DNA of 64,000 nt from Schizochytrium sp. CCTCC M209059. Lineage: Eukaryota > Sar > Bigyra > Thraustochytrida > Thraustochytriidae. A program made the position numbers and the translations under genes. The notes below the pieces were generated by a model. That model did no database searches. It had not been told where the DNA came from and worked only from the letters and a program-made list of their open reading frames with translations. The DNA lies in assembly GCA_000818945.1 (NCBI GenBank), contig KN805395.1:312138-376137 (forward strand), in the 5' to 3' direction. Shown one piece after another: positions 49,601-58,753 of the stretch (position 1 is the first letter of the stretch; each line of letters opens with the position of its first letter).

Positions 49601-52060
49601 ATCAAAAAGGACTCGTGTGTGCAAGACTTGCTCGAAGCTCTGGCCTCGCGGACAGGGGCCGCGGACTGGCGTCATCTTCGCGTGTGGAACCTGATCCATC
49701 GCGAAAACAACACCCAGCGTGTGGACAGCCCGCCCTTTGGCGAAGATAATGGTCACGCGCGCCTTCGCGACGTCCTTACGTTTAATTCGAACGAGCCGAT
49801 GCCCGAGGTTCAAGTGTTTGTGGAGAGCTGGGACGTCTCGGCGCCACTAAAAAGTGTAAAAGACAAGGTGGAATGGCCTCTGCCGGATACGCACAGTCTT
49901 TTGTTTTTCCGACAATGGCGGCCTGAAGAAGTTGGCATCCCCAAGAAATTGGAGCATGTGGGCCATGCTCTAATTTCCAATTCAGCGAGCTACGCTGACG
50001 TCGTACAGATGGTCGCGCGCCAAGTTTTGCCACGCGCTGGGTACCGAAAGGTACCAACGGAAGAGTCGCGTTACAAACTCAAGGAATTGTGCACCACCAA
50101 AAACGTCAAGGAGATTGTCAAGACCGTCGAATTCATTAACGACAACAGTCTCCAGCATGGCGACATTATTCTCGTTGAAATTTTGCCCGCGACAACGCCA
50201 AACGGAACGACGGCCGAGGCCGAAGAGAACTCGGGTTCGACCGCCGTGTCCGAGAGCAATGGCGCAGGCGCAATGGAGATTGAGGAGAAGGGCGTCGAGG
50301 AAAATGGTGTCGACGCAGCCAGGGAGAAGGACGTGAGCCGCGCAGCTCGCGTTGCTGGTGATGAGACGCCGACGGTGTTTTTCGACACCATGGCATCGAT
50401 GGCTGAGGAGGAAGACATGAAACTTGAGCCGCGTAAGTCACGCGCAAGTAGCAGACTAGAAGTTCTGGACGACGAAGCTCGGGTGGAAGTCTTTGGTCCC
50501 GTTCGCGTGCGCCAAGACTTCACTAAGCTCAAGGTGCTTGTTCAGTATGTGCGAGCGCTGGACCAGCGCTTTGTGTTTTCTGTACTGAACCGTGCAGATC
50601 CGGACATGAGCAAGGCGGTACGCATGGAACTCCCGTACGTGATGAAGATCGAGCTGGCGCGCCTTCCGATTGCACACGCCTTGTTCCTCTTGGGAGAGAT
50701 TTCTGAGGCAGATCGTGATTGTCTCCGGCTATGCACGTTTACTATTCATTCGTCGGCGCGTGTTTTTACGAATTGCGTCACTTCACCCGTGACGCCCGGC
50801 GAAAATGTGTTTCGCACGGCGCGGAACGCTGCCTGTCTGTTGCCAAAGACCTCGCAAGAAAACATTATCATGTACGAGGTCATGCCTTGCCGGCACGATC
50901 TCGTGAGCCGCGTTGTGGAGGTGCACTACATTAATGGGACATATCCGCGCTTGGAAAAGGTCACGCTATTTTTGGATTCCTCAGACGAGAGCACTCAGCG
51001 GGGATTCAAGATGCTCGGCGATGTTCTGTGTGAGAAGCTTGGCGTTCGCGCTGATGCCGTCAGTGTGCGGTGGATTGTAGAGGACATGGAGGAAGTTCGG
51101 GGTGTCTTTGGACCACATGATGTAGGGGATCCTCTCATTCCGCTACCGAACGTGGACCACACGAGAGCATCCACGAACTCGCGCGTTGTTGCTGATATTG
51201 TAAAAGAGTCCGAGTCTGCGGGCGAATTCAAGCCGGGCATGCCGCTCCGCTTGAATGCTCTCAAGAGATCTGCCCAGATCACGTCTGCAGCTCTTTCTCG
51301 GAAACAAGCTTCGCCATCCTTGACAGGGGCATCCGTTCGCCCCATAGCATCAGATCCTGACGTGGACATGGCTGCAAAGGAAGAGGACGAAGAGCCGCAA
51401 GGCGAAGGCGAAGGCATGGGGGCCGGTGGCGGTGGTGGTGGCGGTGGATTTGAGAAGAGCGAGGGCGAAAACGATGCTGTGAAAGCACCGTCAACGCCGC
51501 CGCCGCCTCTACCCATGTCGACCGCAGCAAGTATTGAGCCAGGGGAGGCGGACAAGAGCGCGATGGAAGGGGAAGACGACAACGGCGAAGAAGAAGAAGA
51601 AGAAGAAGAAGATGATGATGAAGCAATGGAGGATCACGCCCTTGCGCCTCGAGTCGTGGTGGTGCGCCACTTTTACTCGCCGACGCCGTCAAAGCTCAAG
51701 CGCGCCAAGATCTTCGGCCTTCCGCTGACGCTCATTATTCGGAAAGGGGACACCGCGAAACAAGTTCTCGAGCGCTCGGCAGCTCGTCTCGGGCTCTCAA
51801 GCCAAGATGTCGCGAGCTGGCGCGTGGCCGTCATGAATCCGCTTGACATGACTTCGTGGGATTGGCTCAGCATGGAGAAGGACGCCGATGCCCTCCTGGG
51901 CGACGACTCCAGCATTTTTGATGATACAACAAGTAATCCGGTGCTCGGGCTGTTTCATCCTAATCCTCAACGCGAAACGGCAAAACCGAATGGTGGACTA
52001 CTGTCCAAGGTCGCCAAGGTTGACTCGCGCTCTCCGGTCATTAATTCGTCGGCCAATTAA
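46667..52060 (+). CDS. USP7: USP7/UBP12-like ubiquitin-specific protease (1797 aa)
   Basis: Deubiquitinase. The N-terminus (~1-180) is low complexity with a poly-Pro run. A MATH (TRAF-like) domain begins at ~185 (EVHVSEEDDHLIYGPR) and is interrupted by ~180 acidic residues (~325-500). It resumes at ~510 (EFAHTDDWKAENTDWGSN). The catalytic domain (~570-900) has the Cys box NDGATCYLNSLLQ (Cys582) and QHDVQEMNRELVDKLEERMKG. The His box is HWGDVNSGHYYAF (His831). The C-terminal half holds the ubiquitin-like HUBL modules (PLKSVKDKVEWPLPD, LLFFRQWRPEEVGIP) and further blocks. A second acidic run (~1570-1660) precedes a last Ubl-like module (~1665-1760). USP7 is ~1100 aa in humans; the extra length is disordered insertions. 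No introns. Confidence 0.95.
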   Translation: MPPGRTQFSRAVEASGGGGAKGNQAALLAPMRLEETSTAAANGNAANNGNREGATAESRAKVQSQPQIAQINGQQAPGQDASNEGNIVNGTETTDPEKGGETVQKKNDANIMDEDENKTAASPVPPAAATAAANDDKNDDDGGEGGEGQGEDNTAMGARKQGAASRPSLTSSPPPPPPPPPPPLEVHVSEEDDHLIYGPRPGYVSDSLDVANKFEVVMKVKNFRDVLDKARVQAEDEDGAVKPMKSDAVETPDGYHFGLILFPYGIASLPKRLALFLEWRDPPEELQRKLGPAYSRRIEYRLEVVRHPTPAPGFKRKRPDAGGPPSDGTKDSVVEVERGASDVLPAKRQLTQHGARLTNGGGGRVTEQVATDDEEGEDDYDDDDDVYGDGPAKKRVDNKDNVAMTHEENRPRLTRPGTPGPGFHTMDVDEDGDTDPNGEKFDIASAARTIGTQEVSQSEDNNEEEDDEDEENRPCVGAPKVVGPAPKPSMTPTTISSSSSSLSFKTKANIEFAHTDDWKAENTDWGSNTLVNVDELTEENGLLDKDGTLVVRAVATPHFDRYAFDTKMQTGKVGLENDGATCYLNSLLQTIYMTKKLRLKVYDLDTTHEKANNGIALELQRLFWQLQTSDQSVSTRRLTTAFGWKATFLFRQHDVQEMNRELVDKLEERMKGTSSENLIKELYTGKMRSYIKCINVDFESARDEEFYDIQLDVKNMRNVYEAFAKYIEVERLDGDNQYEAEGHGKQDAHKGVGFLSFPPVLNLHLKRFEFEFATEMTVKINDEFRFPVNLRLDRFLHESVRRSEAEIEADPQYEYVLHSVLVHWGDVNSGHYYAFINDMTRNKDGTFKSRWLKFDDEKVYPASMEMAVSNNFGGRTDDATRFITPGNAYMLVYIRKDALSDVLVEVPDERVPRALLDRFLKDEEEERLEEERRERERSTLVVRFISHQSLRRFYGYERGQRVKDLVDFYRERDAERLEIKKDSCVQDLLEALASRTGAADWRHLRVWNLIHRENNTQRVDSPPFGEDNGHARLRDVLTFNSNEPMPEVQVFVESWDVSAPLKSVKDKVEWPLPDTHSLLFFRQWRPEEVGIPKKLEHVGHALISNSASYADVVQMVARQVLPRAGYRKVPTEESRYKLKELCTTKNVKEIVKTVEFINDNSLQHGDIILVEILPATTPNGTTAEAEENSGSTAVSESNGAGAMEIEEKGVEENGVDAAREKDVSRAARVAGDETPTVFFDTMASMAEEEDMKLEPRKSRASSRLEVLDDEARVEVFGPVRVRQDFTKLKVLVQYVRALDQRFVFSVLNRADPDMSKAVRMELPYVMKIELARLPIAHALFLLGEISEADRDCLRLCTFTIHSSARVFTNCVTSPVTPGENVFRTARNAACLLPKTSQENIIMYEVMPCRHDLVSRVVEVHYINGTYPRLEKVTLFLDSSDESTQRGFKMLGDVLCEKLGVRADAVSVRWIVEDMEEVRGVFGPHDVGDPLIPLPNVDHTRASTNSRVVADIVKESESAGEFKPGMPLRLNALKRSAQITSAALSRKQASPSLTGASVRPIASDPDVDMAAKEEDEEPQGEGEGMGAGGGGGGGGFEKSEGENDAVKAPSTPPPPLPMSTAASIEPGEADKSAMEGEDDNGEEEEEEEEDDDEAMEDHALAPRVVVVRHFYSPTPSKLKRAKIFGLPLTLIIRKGDTAKQVLERSAARLGLSSQDVASWRVAVMNPLDMTSWDWLSMEKDADALLGDDSSIFDDTTSNPVLGLFHPNPQRETAKPNGGLLSKVAKVDSRSPVINSSAN

Positions 52061-52359
52061 AAGATCATCATTTGTCGATGCACTTAGGATTTGATGTGGA
52101 CGAGGCTGGCGGAGAAGAATGAATGAACGAATAGATGAATTGGTGCGTGGGAGATGGAATGTTACCTAATCAAAAGTAAGAAGTAATCACCCCTTATGAT
52201 AGCCCTAGCCTGATCGATTGGCTTGCCGAAGAGAAAATGACGACAAGGGAAGCAGAAGAAGAAGAAGAAGAAGAAGAAGAAAGTGATTGGCGCAAGTTTG
52301 TTCTGTTCTGTGAACACATATATATTCTTTTTCATTTCGTTTGCTTTGGTTGGTAGAGA
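52061..52359. other. Intergenic, convergent 3' ends
   Basis: Contains a GAA repeat (52254-52282). No gene. Confidence 0.6.
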
Positions 52360-54207
52360 TCAAGACAAGAGCAGATCAGAAGTGCAAGGAATGCCCTTGG
52401 AGGCACGCATCAGGAAAACGAAAAAGTCAGGCTCATCGAGGTAAGACGCGGCGAGCACGGCATCGGGCCCAATGTGGCGCAGGAGCATCTCGGGAAGAAG
52501 CTCGACGAGAACGCGGAGACGGCGCTCCTCGATCTCTTCAGCGGTCGGTACCGGTGCTCCCTGGGACGAAGGTGCAAGCAAGGTATCGTCGCGAAGCGAT
52601 CTCCAGAGCATGGCAAATCGATCCTCGCGAATTTGCTGTGCAATACGACGCGAGGTCTTGCTCATAACCCCGCGCTCCTGAATCTCTCTGGCGGCGGCGT
52701 CTTCGTCCTGGCGAAGACGATCGCGGATATCGCGGAACTGGTGCCGCGAGTAAAACAGATAGTCGGAGATGGACACGTCCGCAGGTCTGGCCCAGGGTTC
52801 TTTGGGTGCCCTGCCAATCTGAGGCTTGAATAATTCGCGGCCGGTCGTCGGGTCGACTTGGTGCGCAAGATCTGCCACGCATTCTAGGTCGGGCTTCGGC
52901 GCTGCGAGCCGTTCCAAAAAGGCAACATCCGAAGCATCCGAGACCGATGTTCCAGATGCAGAAGCATGAACTTCTGGCTTGAAGCTATATAGAGGTGTGC
53001 GCTCAAGACGTAGACGCTCGGCTTGGCGGTGCGCGGCTTCGTGAAAGAGATCCTCGTGCAGATTAGCGCTACGCAGCTCGCTCTCGGCGCGGCGACGCGT
53101 TTCTGCGGCGAGCTCTTCGCTTCGTCGACTAATCATAGGCTTAAAGCTGCAGACTTCTTCGACCTCTTGCTTGTCGCGCACGCGTCGCATCTGTTCTCGT
53201 GCAATTCTGGCCTCTTGAAATTTACGGACTTGGAGCTCAAGTCCCTCGCCGCGCGTACGGCCACCACTGAGCCGCCGAGCATAGGCCGAAATGGTGGGGC
53301 GAAATGTGCAGTCCTCGAGCTCTTGGCGATGTTTCTCTTGTTTGGCTTCCTCCAGCTCGCGGGCAACACGGGCCTTGACCTTGAGTCCCTGATTGTAGAG
53401 ACGACGACCGGTCGCTTCGGCCTCTTCCCTGCTGACACTTTTGCGGCTGCGGGCTCCGCTGTTGCTACTGTTGTCACTGCTGCCGCTACAGCTACTCAAC
53501 GCGCTCGATGCGTTTCTCTGTGCGCCATTGTTATACCCGAGCCTTGCGTCAGACTTATTATTGTTGTTCGCACGCGCCTTTACGCGTTTGCTTGACTTTT
53601 TATTCTCGCCGAGCTGCTTGTTGTTCAGCTTGGCGCAATACTGCTCTTGAAGCATGCCATAATAGGCTCTCCTTCGAGCCTCGGGGCTCTCTTGATGTTG
53701 TGACCCTGCACGAGGACCTGCCGCGCTGTCTTTTTGCTCTTGCTCTTGCGTCACCGCGGTCAAAGACGATGATGAAGGCGGCGACGAGGGCAAAGAGGAA
53801 GGCGGCGTTGGCACTGCTGCATTCTTTCTAACGTGAGTAGCTTGTGCGGGGCCTTGCTGCAAAGGAGGCGGCGGCGGCGGTGGCGGGGGAGAAGGCGGCG
53901 GTGAAATTGGCGACGCAGGAGGTCTCAATCTCGGTTCTGAATCCGATTCCTTTTCGTGAGCGTCCTGTTCCTTGCGAGCGAGGATGACTTTGAGCTGAGC
54001 GTGAATCTCGGCGCCAAGCTTTGGAGCGAGGAGCGCTGGTACGCCCTCACGGTCACAGAACTCCTGCGCAAGTGTCACCGGGTCGTCGCCTTCTCGGACC
54101 TCGATCGTTTGGGCGCCGTTGGGGCCAAGGTCTACGCGCACGCGCAGCAAAAGTTTGCGCGGGAGGACGGCCTCGTCCGCGCCCGGGCGAGGCGTGCTTG
54201 CGAGCAT
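52360..54207 (-). CDS. Unknown protein with N-terminal ubiquitin-like segment and C-x-F-x-P motifs (615 aa)
   Basis: I do not recognise a named family. Residues ~17-75 (KLLLRVRVDLGPNGAQTIEV, DDPVTLAQEFCDREGV) look like a PFU/ubiquitin-like fold. A Pro-rich and Ser/Asn-rich disordered part follows (~90-260). The second half is helical and Arg/Glu-rich, with repeated short motifs: CTFRPTIS (~307), CSFKPMIS (~362), YSFKPEV (~415) and LFKPQIG (~465). Such F-x-P-x-I/V motifs between coiled coils occur in many basal-body and flagellar proteins, so a ciliary role is a reasonable guess only. The ATG at 54207 begins the ORF. Convergent with USP7. Confidence 0.8.
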   Translation of the reverse strand: MLASTPRPGADEAVLPRKLLLRVRVDLGPNGAQTIEVREGDDPVTLAQEFCDREGVPALLAPKLGAEIHAQLKVILARKEQDAHEKESDSEPRLRPPASPISPPPSPPPPPPPPPLQQGPAQATHVRKNAAVPTPPSSLPSSPPSSSSLTAVTQEQEQKDSAAGPRAGSQHQESPEARRRAYYGMLQEQYCAKLNNKQLGENKKSSKRVKARANNNNKSDARLGYNNGAQRNASSALSSCSGSSDNSSNSGARSRKSVSREEAEATGRRLYNQGLKVKARVARELEEAKQEKHRQELEDCTFRPTISAYARRLSGGRTRGEGLELQVRKFQEARIAREQMRRVRDKQEVEEVCSFKPMISRRSEELAAETRRRAESELRSANLHEDLFHEAAHRQAERLRLERTPLYSFKPEVHASASGTSVSDASDVAFLERLAAPKPDLECVADLAHQVDPTTGRELFKPQIGRAPKEPWARPADVSISDYLFYSRHQFRDIRDRLRQDEDAAAREIQERGVMSKTSRRIAQQIREDRFAMLWRSLRDDTLLAPSSQGAPVPTAEEIEERRLRVLVELLPEMLLRHIGPDAVLAASYLDEPDFFVFLMRASKGIPCTSDLLLS

Positions 54208-54742
54208 CGTGCGCGTCTGCGCGGCCCTCGAGACCCTCGCGCAGGAGGCGGCCTCGACCCGCCCGGGGGCACAGACGCAGAAATGTAGGAAAAAGCTTCT
54301 CTACTACTCGGCGCAGTGAGAGTGCGCCAGGGATGTTATGATGATGGCCACGATAGCCGTTGCGGCACCAAATTAGTCCCTTTTCCTTCTCTCTCTTTTT
54401 TTTTTCTTTTCCTGCCATTGCTTGTTTTGCTTTTCGAGGGCCTCCATAATGAGCGCGGAGGGTGACGGACGGCGACGGAATGGGGGAGGATTGACTATGA
54501 AAGGCATGTCGATGAAAGAGGATTCTGCTGCACATTGCGAGCAAGCAAGCCTTGGGAACACGAAAACTGATTAATTTGTGACGAAAATTTATTCATCACG
54601 AGATCATGCTATTGGCTGGTCGATGGCTCATCATGCGACCGAGAATTGGCACAAGGTCCAAGGACACGGGCCAAAACTGCGGCCACCATGCTCTGTGCCT
54701 GTGGCGGGATTCAATAAATCCGTTTACGCAAGTTGTGGCCCG

Positions 54743-54785
54743 GGCACTGGCACTGGCACTAGCACTGGCACTGGCACTGGCACTG
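54743..54785. repeat. (CACTGG)n hexanucleotide repeat
   Basis: About seven CACTGG units with one CACTAG. Confidence 0.9.
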
Positions 54786-54853
54786 CGTTGCATAGCATTG
54801 CATTGCACCGGCACTGGTATTCTGATCATGGCATCATCATGATGTCAAGGTAA

Positions 54854-54872
54854 CCCCCCCCCCCCCCCCCCC
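54854..54872. repeat. Poly-C tract, 19 bases
   Basis: Nineteen consecutive C on the plus strand. Its exact length may be a sequencing estimate. Confidence 0.9.
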
Positions 54873-55587
54873 GGCTTCCTCGGACTGCATTGCTCGCATC
54901 CGAATGTCGCAAGCATTTTCATCATCATCCACGCGTCAATTCTGCCAGAAGGGGAAGCCTAGCACCGCAGGCAGAGGCCGTATAGCTGGCTAACAGTAAA
55001 CGGCGTTTGTATCCTTCTCTGCTTCCCTGGAGGTCGTTCGTTCATTGCTCTTGCGATGGCTGCGCGATAACTGTCGGCAGGATGAACGTGGTCAGCTCGC
55101 CAATCACTCCAACTGCACCACCGTCGCGGCACGGAGAACGATCGATGCCCAGGCGTTCATGACGCTGCTGATGCCGCCGCGAAACTGCCGTGCTTGCTTT
55201 CCTTTCCTTTCCTTTCCTTTCGTCCAACCTCGCGCGAGATGCGAGATCGCGCAGGCCCTCGCGGCAGGCGTCCATTTCTCCCTCGCACGTCGTCCGCCAA
55301 CACAGTAGGAATTGCTCGATTGTCGATTGATCGACTGACCACAATCGCCTGATCGACCGACTGATCGATCGACCCGCGCGCCACGGCGTGAGCCTCTCTC
55401 CCTGAGCCAGCATCGCCATTTATCTCCGGCTCAGGCCGCTGCTGCTGCCTGGTCGCGTGGTCGTGTCCGCCGTGCGCAACAAAGCTCGAGCGCTCGGCTG
55501 CTGCTGCTGCTGGTGGTGGTGGTGGTGCTGCTGCTGCTGCTGCCCAGCGAGCGCGCTCGGCCTCGAGACGCCGGGTCTTGGAGCAGA

Positions 55588-55630
55588 CTAGACTGGATTG
55601 GATTGGATTGGATTGGATTGGATTGGATTG
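55588..55630. repeat. (GGATT)n pentanucleotide repeat
   Basis: About eight GGATT units ending 97 bp before the CSC1-like start codon. A GGAG-type tract (55701-55720) lies between it and the ATG. Confidence 0.95.
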
Positions 55631-55726
55631 CGAGGAGAGCAAACCGGAAAGAGAAGAGAGCGAGGCGTGCGCGCGGAGAGGCGCGGCGCGCGCGAGGAAG
55701 GAGGGAGGGAGGGAGGGAGGGCAAGC

Positions 55727-58700
55727 ATGTCGTCGGAAGGGTCGCCGACGGTGCCGCCGACGGTGGAGGCGCCGGTGACGACCTCGGAGCTGCGCACGAC
55801 GGTGGCGCTGTACGGGTCCATCGGGCTTGCCTGTGTCATCGTGCACGCTCTGCTGCGGACCTACCTGCGCAGCCTGTACTCGCCACGGAAGAAACACATC
55901 AAATGGCCGCAGAGGCCCATCGAGGAGGTGCCCAAAAAACCGTGGATGTGGTTCCTGCCGCTGCTGCGACCCAAGACCGACCGGGATATCTACGAAAGGG
56001 TCGGCATGGACGCCTACGTGACGATCCGCTTCATCGTCCTCGGGCTAAAGCTCTTTGGCATCATCATGCCGATTGGCCTCATCATTCTCGGATCGTCCTA
56101 CGCAGCGACAGGGTCTTCTGACAACCTTTCGTCGGGAGATGGCAGCGGCAATGCCTACAAGATGACACTGCAGTACGTGAGCGGGGGCGCAGGTGTCGGG
56201 ACCAAGATGCTCTGGCTCCCTTGCGTCTTTGTCTACATTTTCTCTGCCATTGGTCTTTACTTGCTGCATCACGAATATGCCAACATTGTCGAGAAGCAGC
56301 GCTCTTACATGCTTTGCATGCATCCATCGACGTATAGTGTCATGATTGAGCGGATTCCGCGAGACATCCACTCGAAGAAGGCTCTCACGCGCTACTTTGA
56401 GTCTCTCTTTCCTGGATCCGAACCTGTCGTCAGCATCGTCCCAGTCAAGAGCAAGAAGACGGACGAGCTCATGGATCTCGTAGACGAGAGAAATGAAGTC
56501 GTGACGAACCTCGAGCGCGCCATGCTCCTCGAGTACTATGCGAGCAGCCCGGAACGCAAGTCGAAGATACTCGATGGCAGTGACGCTGGAGGCCCGTATG
56601 GAGATTCGACCGTAGAAAAGGGCGGCCGAGGAAAGAGCTCGGGCGCCAAAAAACGTAGAAAGCGCTCCGCCACTGACGATGAGAGCAACCATCTCGCCTC
56701 GGTGGAAGAAGGCGTGGCGACAACAGACACCAATGGCAATGCGTCTGGAGAGTGCCAAGGAGGAAGCATCAATGATGACGCTGACGATGATAATACGTGG
56801 CGCGCAGAGCACATTGCGTTCAGCAAAGGCAAGACCTGGATGAACTCGCGGGCGCTCTGCCACGGTTGGCTGTGCTATGTCTTTGGACAGGGCGAAAAGG
56901 TGCTTTCTGTGGAACACTACGAACGGAGACTCACGGAGCTCAATGATGAGATTGCCAAGAAACGCAAGGAAGTGAATATGGAGCTTGTGGAAGGCCGCGA
57001 TCTGGAGTACCCGTACAAAGAGGGCGATGCTGCGAAGGACTCTACTGAAGATGACTCTGAAGCGATGGGCACCGGGAGCGCCGCGTCTTTGGATCACGAC
57101 AACGCAAACGATAATAGTGCAGGAGACGAGTGGCTATATGACTCCAAGACGAAGAAGGCCGAGGCCGTATGGCTTTTGAACGACGGCAAGCACTTGGAAG
57201 ATGCAGACTCAAAGTATTTATCGCAGTCGGCGGCCTTTGTCACCTTTAACAGCAAACTGGTGAGTACTGCGGTGGGTTGCTGCATGAATTCGGAACGGAA
57301 CGCTATGGTGGTAAATCCGGCACCGCAAGAGGAAGACGTGAACTGGGAACGTCTCGGCTGCCACCCGAAAATGATTGTGGCAGGTCGTATCCTGGTCTTG
57401 GCCATCAACATCTTTTGCCTGCTGGTGTTTGGATTTATCACAGGATCGATCAGTGCGACGGTGAACCTTACTACGCTTCGTTCTAAGCTTCCGAATCTGG
57501 ACGCCTTTCTTGCGGACAATCCGTGGGCCGAGCCTGTGATCGATCAGGTCGCTCCACTGTTGCTAGTCATTCTCTTTGCGCTGGTTCCGCCCATTCTTCA
57601 TCTCATTTTGCGGCTGCGTTGCGATCTTTCCGAGTCTGCGCGCGACAATTCGTTCTTTATGAACTACTCGGTGTTTCTGGTTTTCCAGCTCTTTTTGTTC
57701 TTCCAGATCTCCAACGCCATCTTTACGGTTCTTGCGGATTCCTTTGACAACCCGCGCGAGTTTGTAAACCTTTTGGCACAAATGATTCCGTCAAATGCGA
57801 CGTTCTTTATGCAGTTCATTACGATTCGCATGTTTTGGATTTTGCCTGGGTCGGAGCTCCTCCGTGTGGGTCCGATGGCGGTTGCCTTTATCGTACGGCC
57901 AATCTTTTGCGGCTTGGCCAAGACACCGCGTGAGAAGCGCGATGATTGCTGCGGGTGTCGAACGTTCGGTACACCGGGTGATGCAGGGCATGCAAGTTTG
58001 TGCGCGAATGTGTACCTGGTCATGTGCATTGGCGTCACTTACTCTGTGATTGCACCGCTCGTAACGGTGTTTGCGCTGGTGTACTTTATGGTGGCTCTTC
58101 TTGTCTACCGGAATCAGCTCTGCTACGTGTATGTTAAGGAGAAGGAGTCGTGTGGATCGATGTGGCCTTACCTTGCGATGGCATACCTCTTTGCCTTTGC
58201 ACTCATGCAGCTTACAATGCTCGGTATCTTTGCCCTTTCGGAGGGCGTGGCTCAGAGCGTTCTCATGATCGTTCCCCTCTTTCTCACATGCGCGTACATT
58301 TTCTTTTTTTACACGCTGTATGACACTAGCACAGCATTTATTCGTCTCAATACAGCGCGCGAATACGACATTGATCCCAATGACGAGACGGGCGCTCACG
58401 ACGCAGAGCGGAATCCGTTTTTGAAGGATTTTGGTCAGGGAGTGAGCTTGAGAACTCTATGGGAACGTCATTGGGATGCAAAGTTCCGTCATCCTGCACA
58501 GCGGGGAGCAATGCGCGACGTCGAGGCGACCTCTGTAAAGGAGATGCTCGACGAGCTCGAGGAAATGAAGTCAAACAAGGAGCCTAGTCCAGGCGGCGAT
58601 TCGGCAAGCAGTGACACCGAATCCACCTCTGGTGCTGCGACGGGCAACCTTTTGGATGAAGACAGTTCGCGAAGCATCGGTGCGGAGGGCACGAGTGGCA

Positions 58701-58753
58701 GTGCCATCGAGCAGACGGACTCTGAGCGCGACAATCTGATGACCATGACGTAG
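55727..58753 (+). CDS. CSC1/OSCA/TMEM63-family mechanosensitive or osmosensitive cation channel (1008 aa)
   Basis: Family members are Ca2+-permeable channels opened by membrane tension or hyperosmolarity. N-terminal helices lie at ~23-45, ~103-125 and ~155-180. The cytosolic region begins with the family block TYSVMIERIPRDI and contains an RRM-like fold. It is interrupted by a ~70 residue Ser/Lys/Glu insertion (~280-350, with KKRRKRS) and another acidic one (~420-470). The characteristic AAFVTFNSKL precedes NWERLGCHPK and the channel domain (~545-870: ILVLAINIFCLLVFGFI, NYSVFLVFQLFLFFQ). MFWILPGSELLR and FALVYFMVALLVYRNQLCYVY are further family blocks. The tail is acidic and Ser-rich. The ATG at 55727 is the first in a protein-like context; the 43 codons before it translate the repeats. 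No introns. Confidence 0.93.
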   Translation: MSSEGSPTVPPTVEAPVTTSELRTTVALYGSIGLACVIVHALLRTYLRSLYSPRKKHIKWPQRPIEEVPKKPWMWFLPLLRPKTDRDIYERVGMDAYVTIRFIVLGLKLFGIIMPIGLIILGSSYAATGSSDNLSSGDGSGNAYKMTLQYVSGGAGVGTKMLWLPCVFVYIFSAIGLYLLHHEYANIVEKQRSYMLCMHPSTYSVMIERIPRDIHSKKALTRYFESLFPGSEPVVSIVPVKSKKTDELMDLVDERNEVVTNLERAMLLEYYASSPERKSKILDGSDAGGPYGDSTVEKGGRGKSSGAKKRRKRSATDDESNHLASVEEGVATTDTNGNASGECQGGSINDDADDDNTWRAEHIAFSKGKTWMNSRALCHGWLCYVFGQGEKVLSVEHYERRLTELNDEIAKKRKEVNMELVEGRDLEYPYKEGDAAKDSTEDDSEAMGTGSAASLDHDNANDNSAGDEWLYDSKTKKAEAVWLLNDGKHLEDADSKYLSQSAAFVTFNSKLVSTAVGCCMNSERNAMVVNPAPQEEDVNWERLGCHPKMIVAGRILVLAINIFCLLVFGFITGSISATVNLTTLRSKLPNLDAFLADNPWAEPVIDQVAPLLLVILFALVPPILHLILRLRCDLSESARDNSFFMNYSVFLVFQLFLFFQISNAIFTVLADSFDNPREFVNLLAQMIPSNATFFMQFITIRMFWILPGSELLRVGPMAVAFIVRPIFCGLAKTPREKRDDCCGCRTFGTPGDAGHASLCANVYLVMCIGVTYSVIAPLVTVFALVYFMVALLVYRNQLCYVYVKEKESCGSMWPYLAMAYLFAFALMQLTMLGIFALSEGVAQSVLMIVPLFLTCAYIFFFYTLYDTSTAFIRLNTAREYDIDPNDETGAHDAERNPFLKDFGQGVSLRTLWERHWDAKFRHPAQRGAMRDVEATSVKEMLDELEEMKSNKEPSPGGDSASSDTESTSGAATGNLLDEDSSRSIGAEGTSGSAIEQTDSERDNLMTMT

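Larger units (their letters stand above)
54208..55726. other. Intergenic interval, 1.5 kb, repeat-rich
   Basis: Divergent spacer between the C-x-F-x-P gene and the CSC1-like gene. It holds the CACTGG, poly-C, TTTCC and GGATT repeats. I see no gene. Confidence 0.55.
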
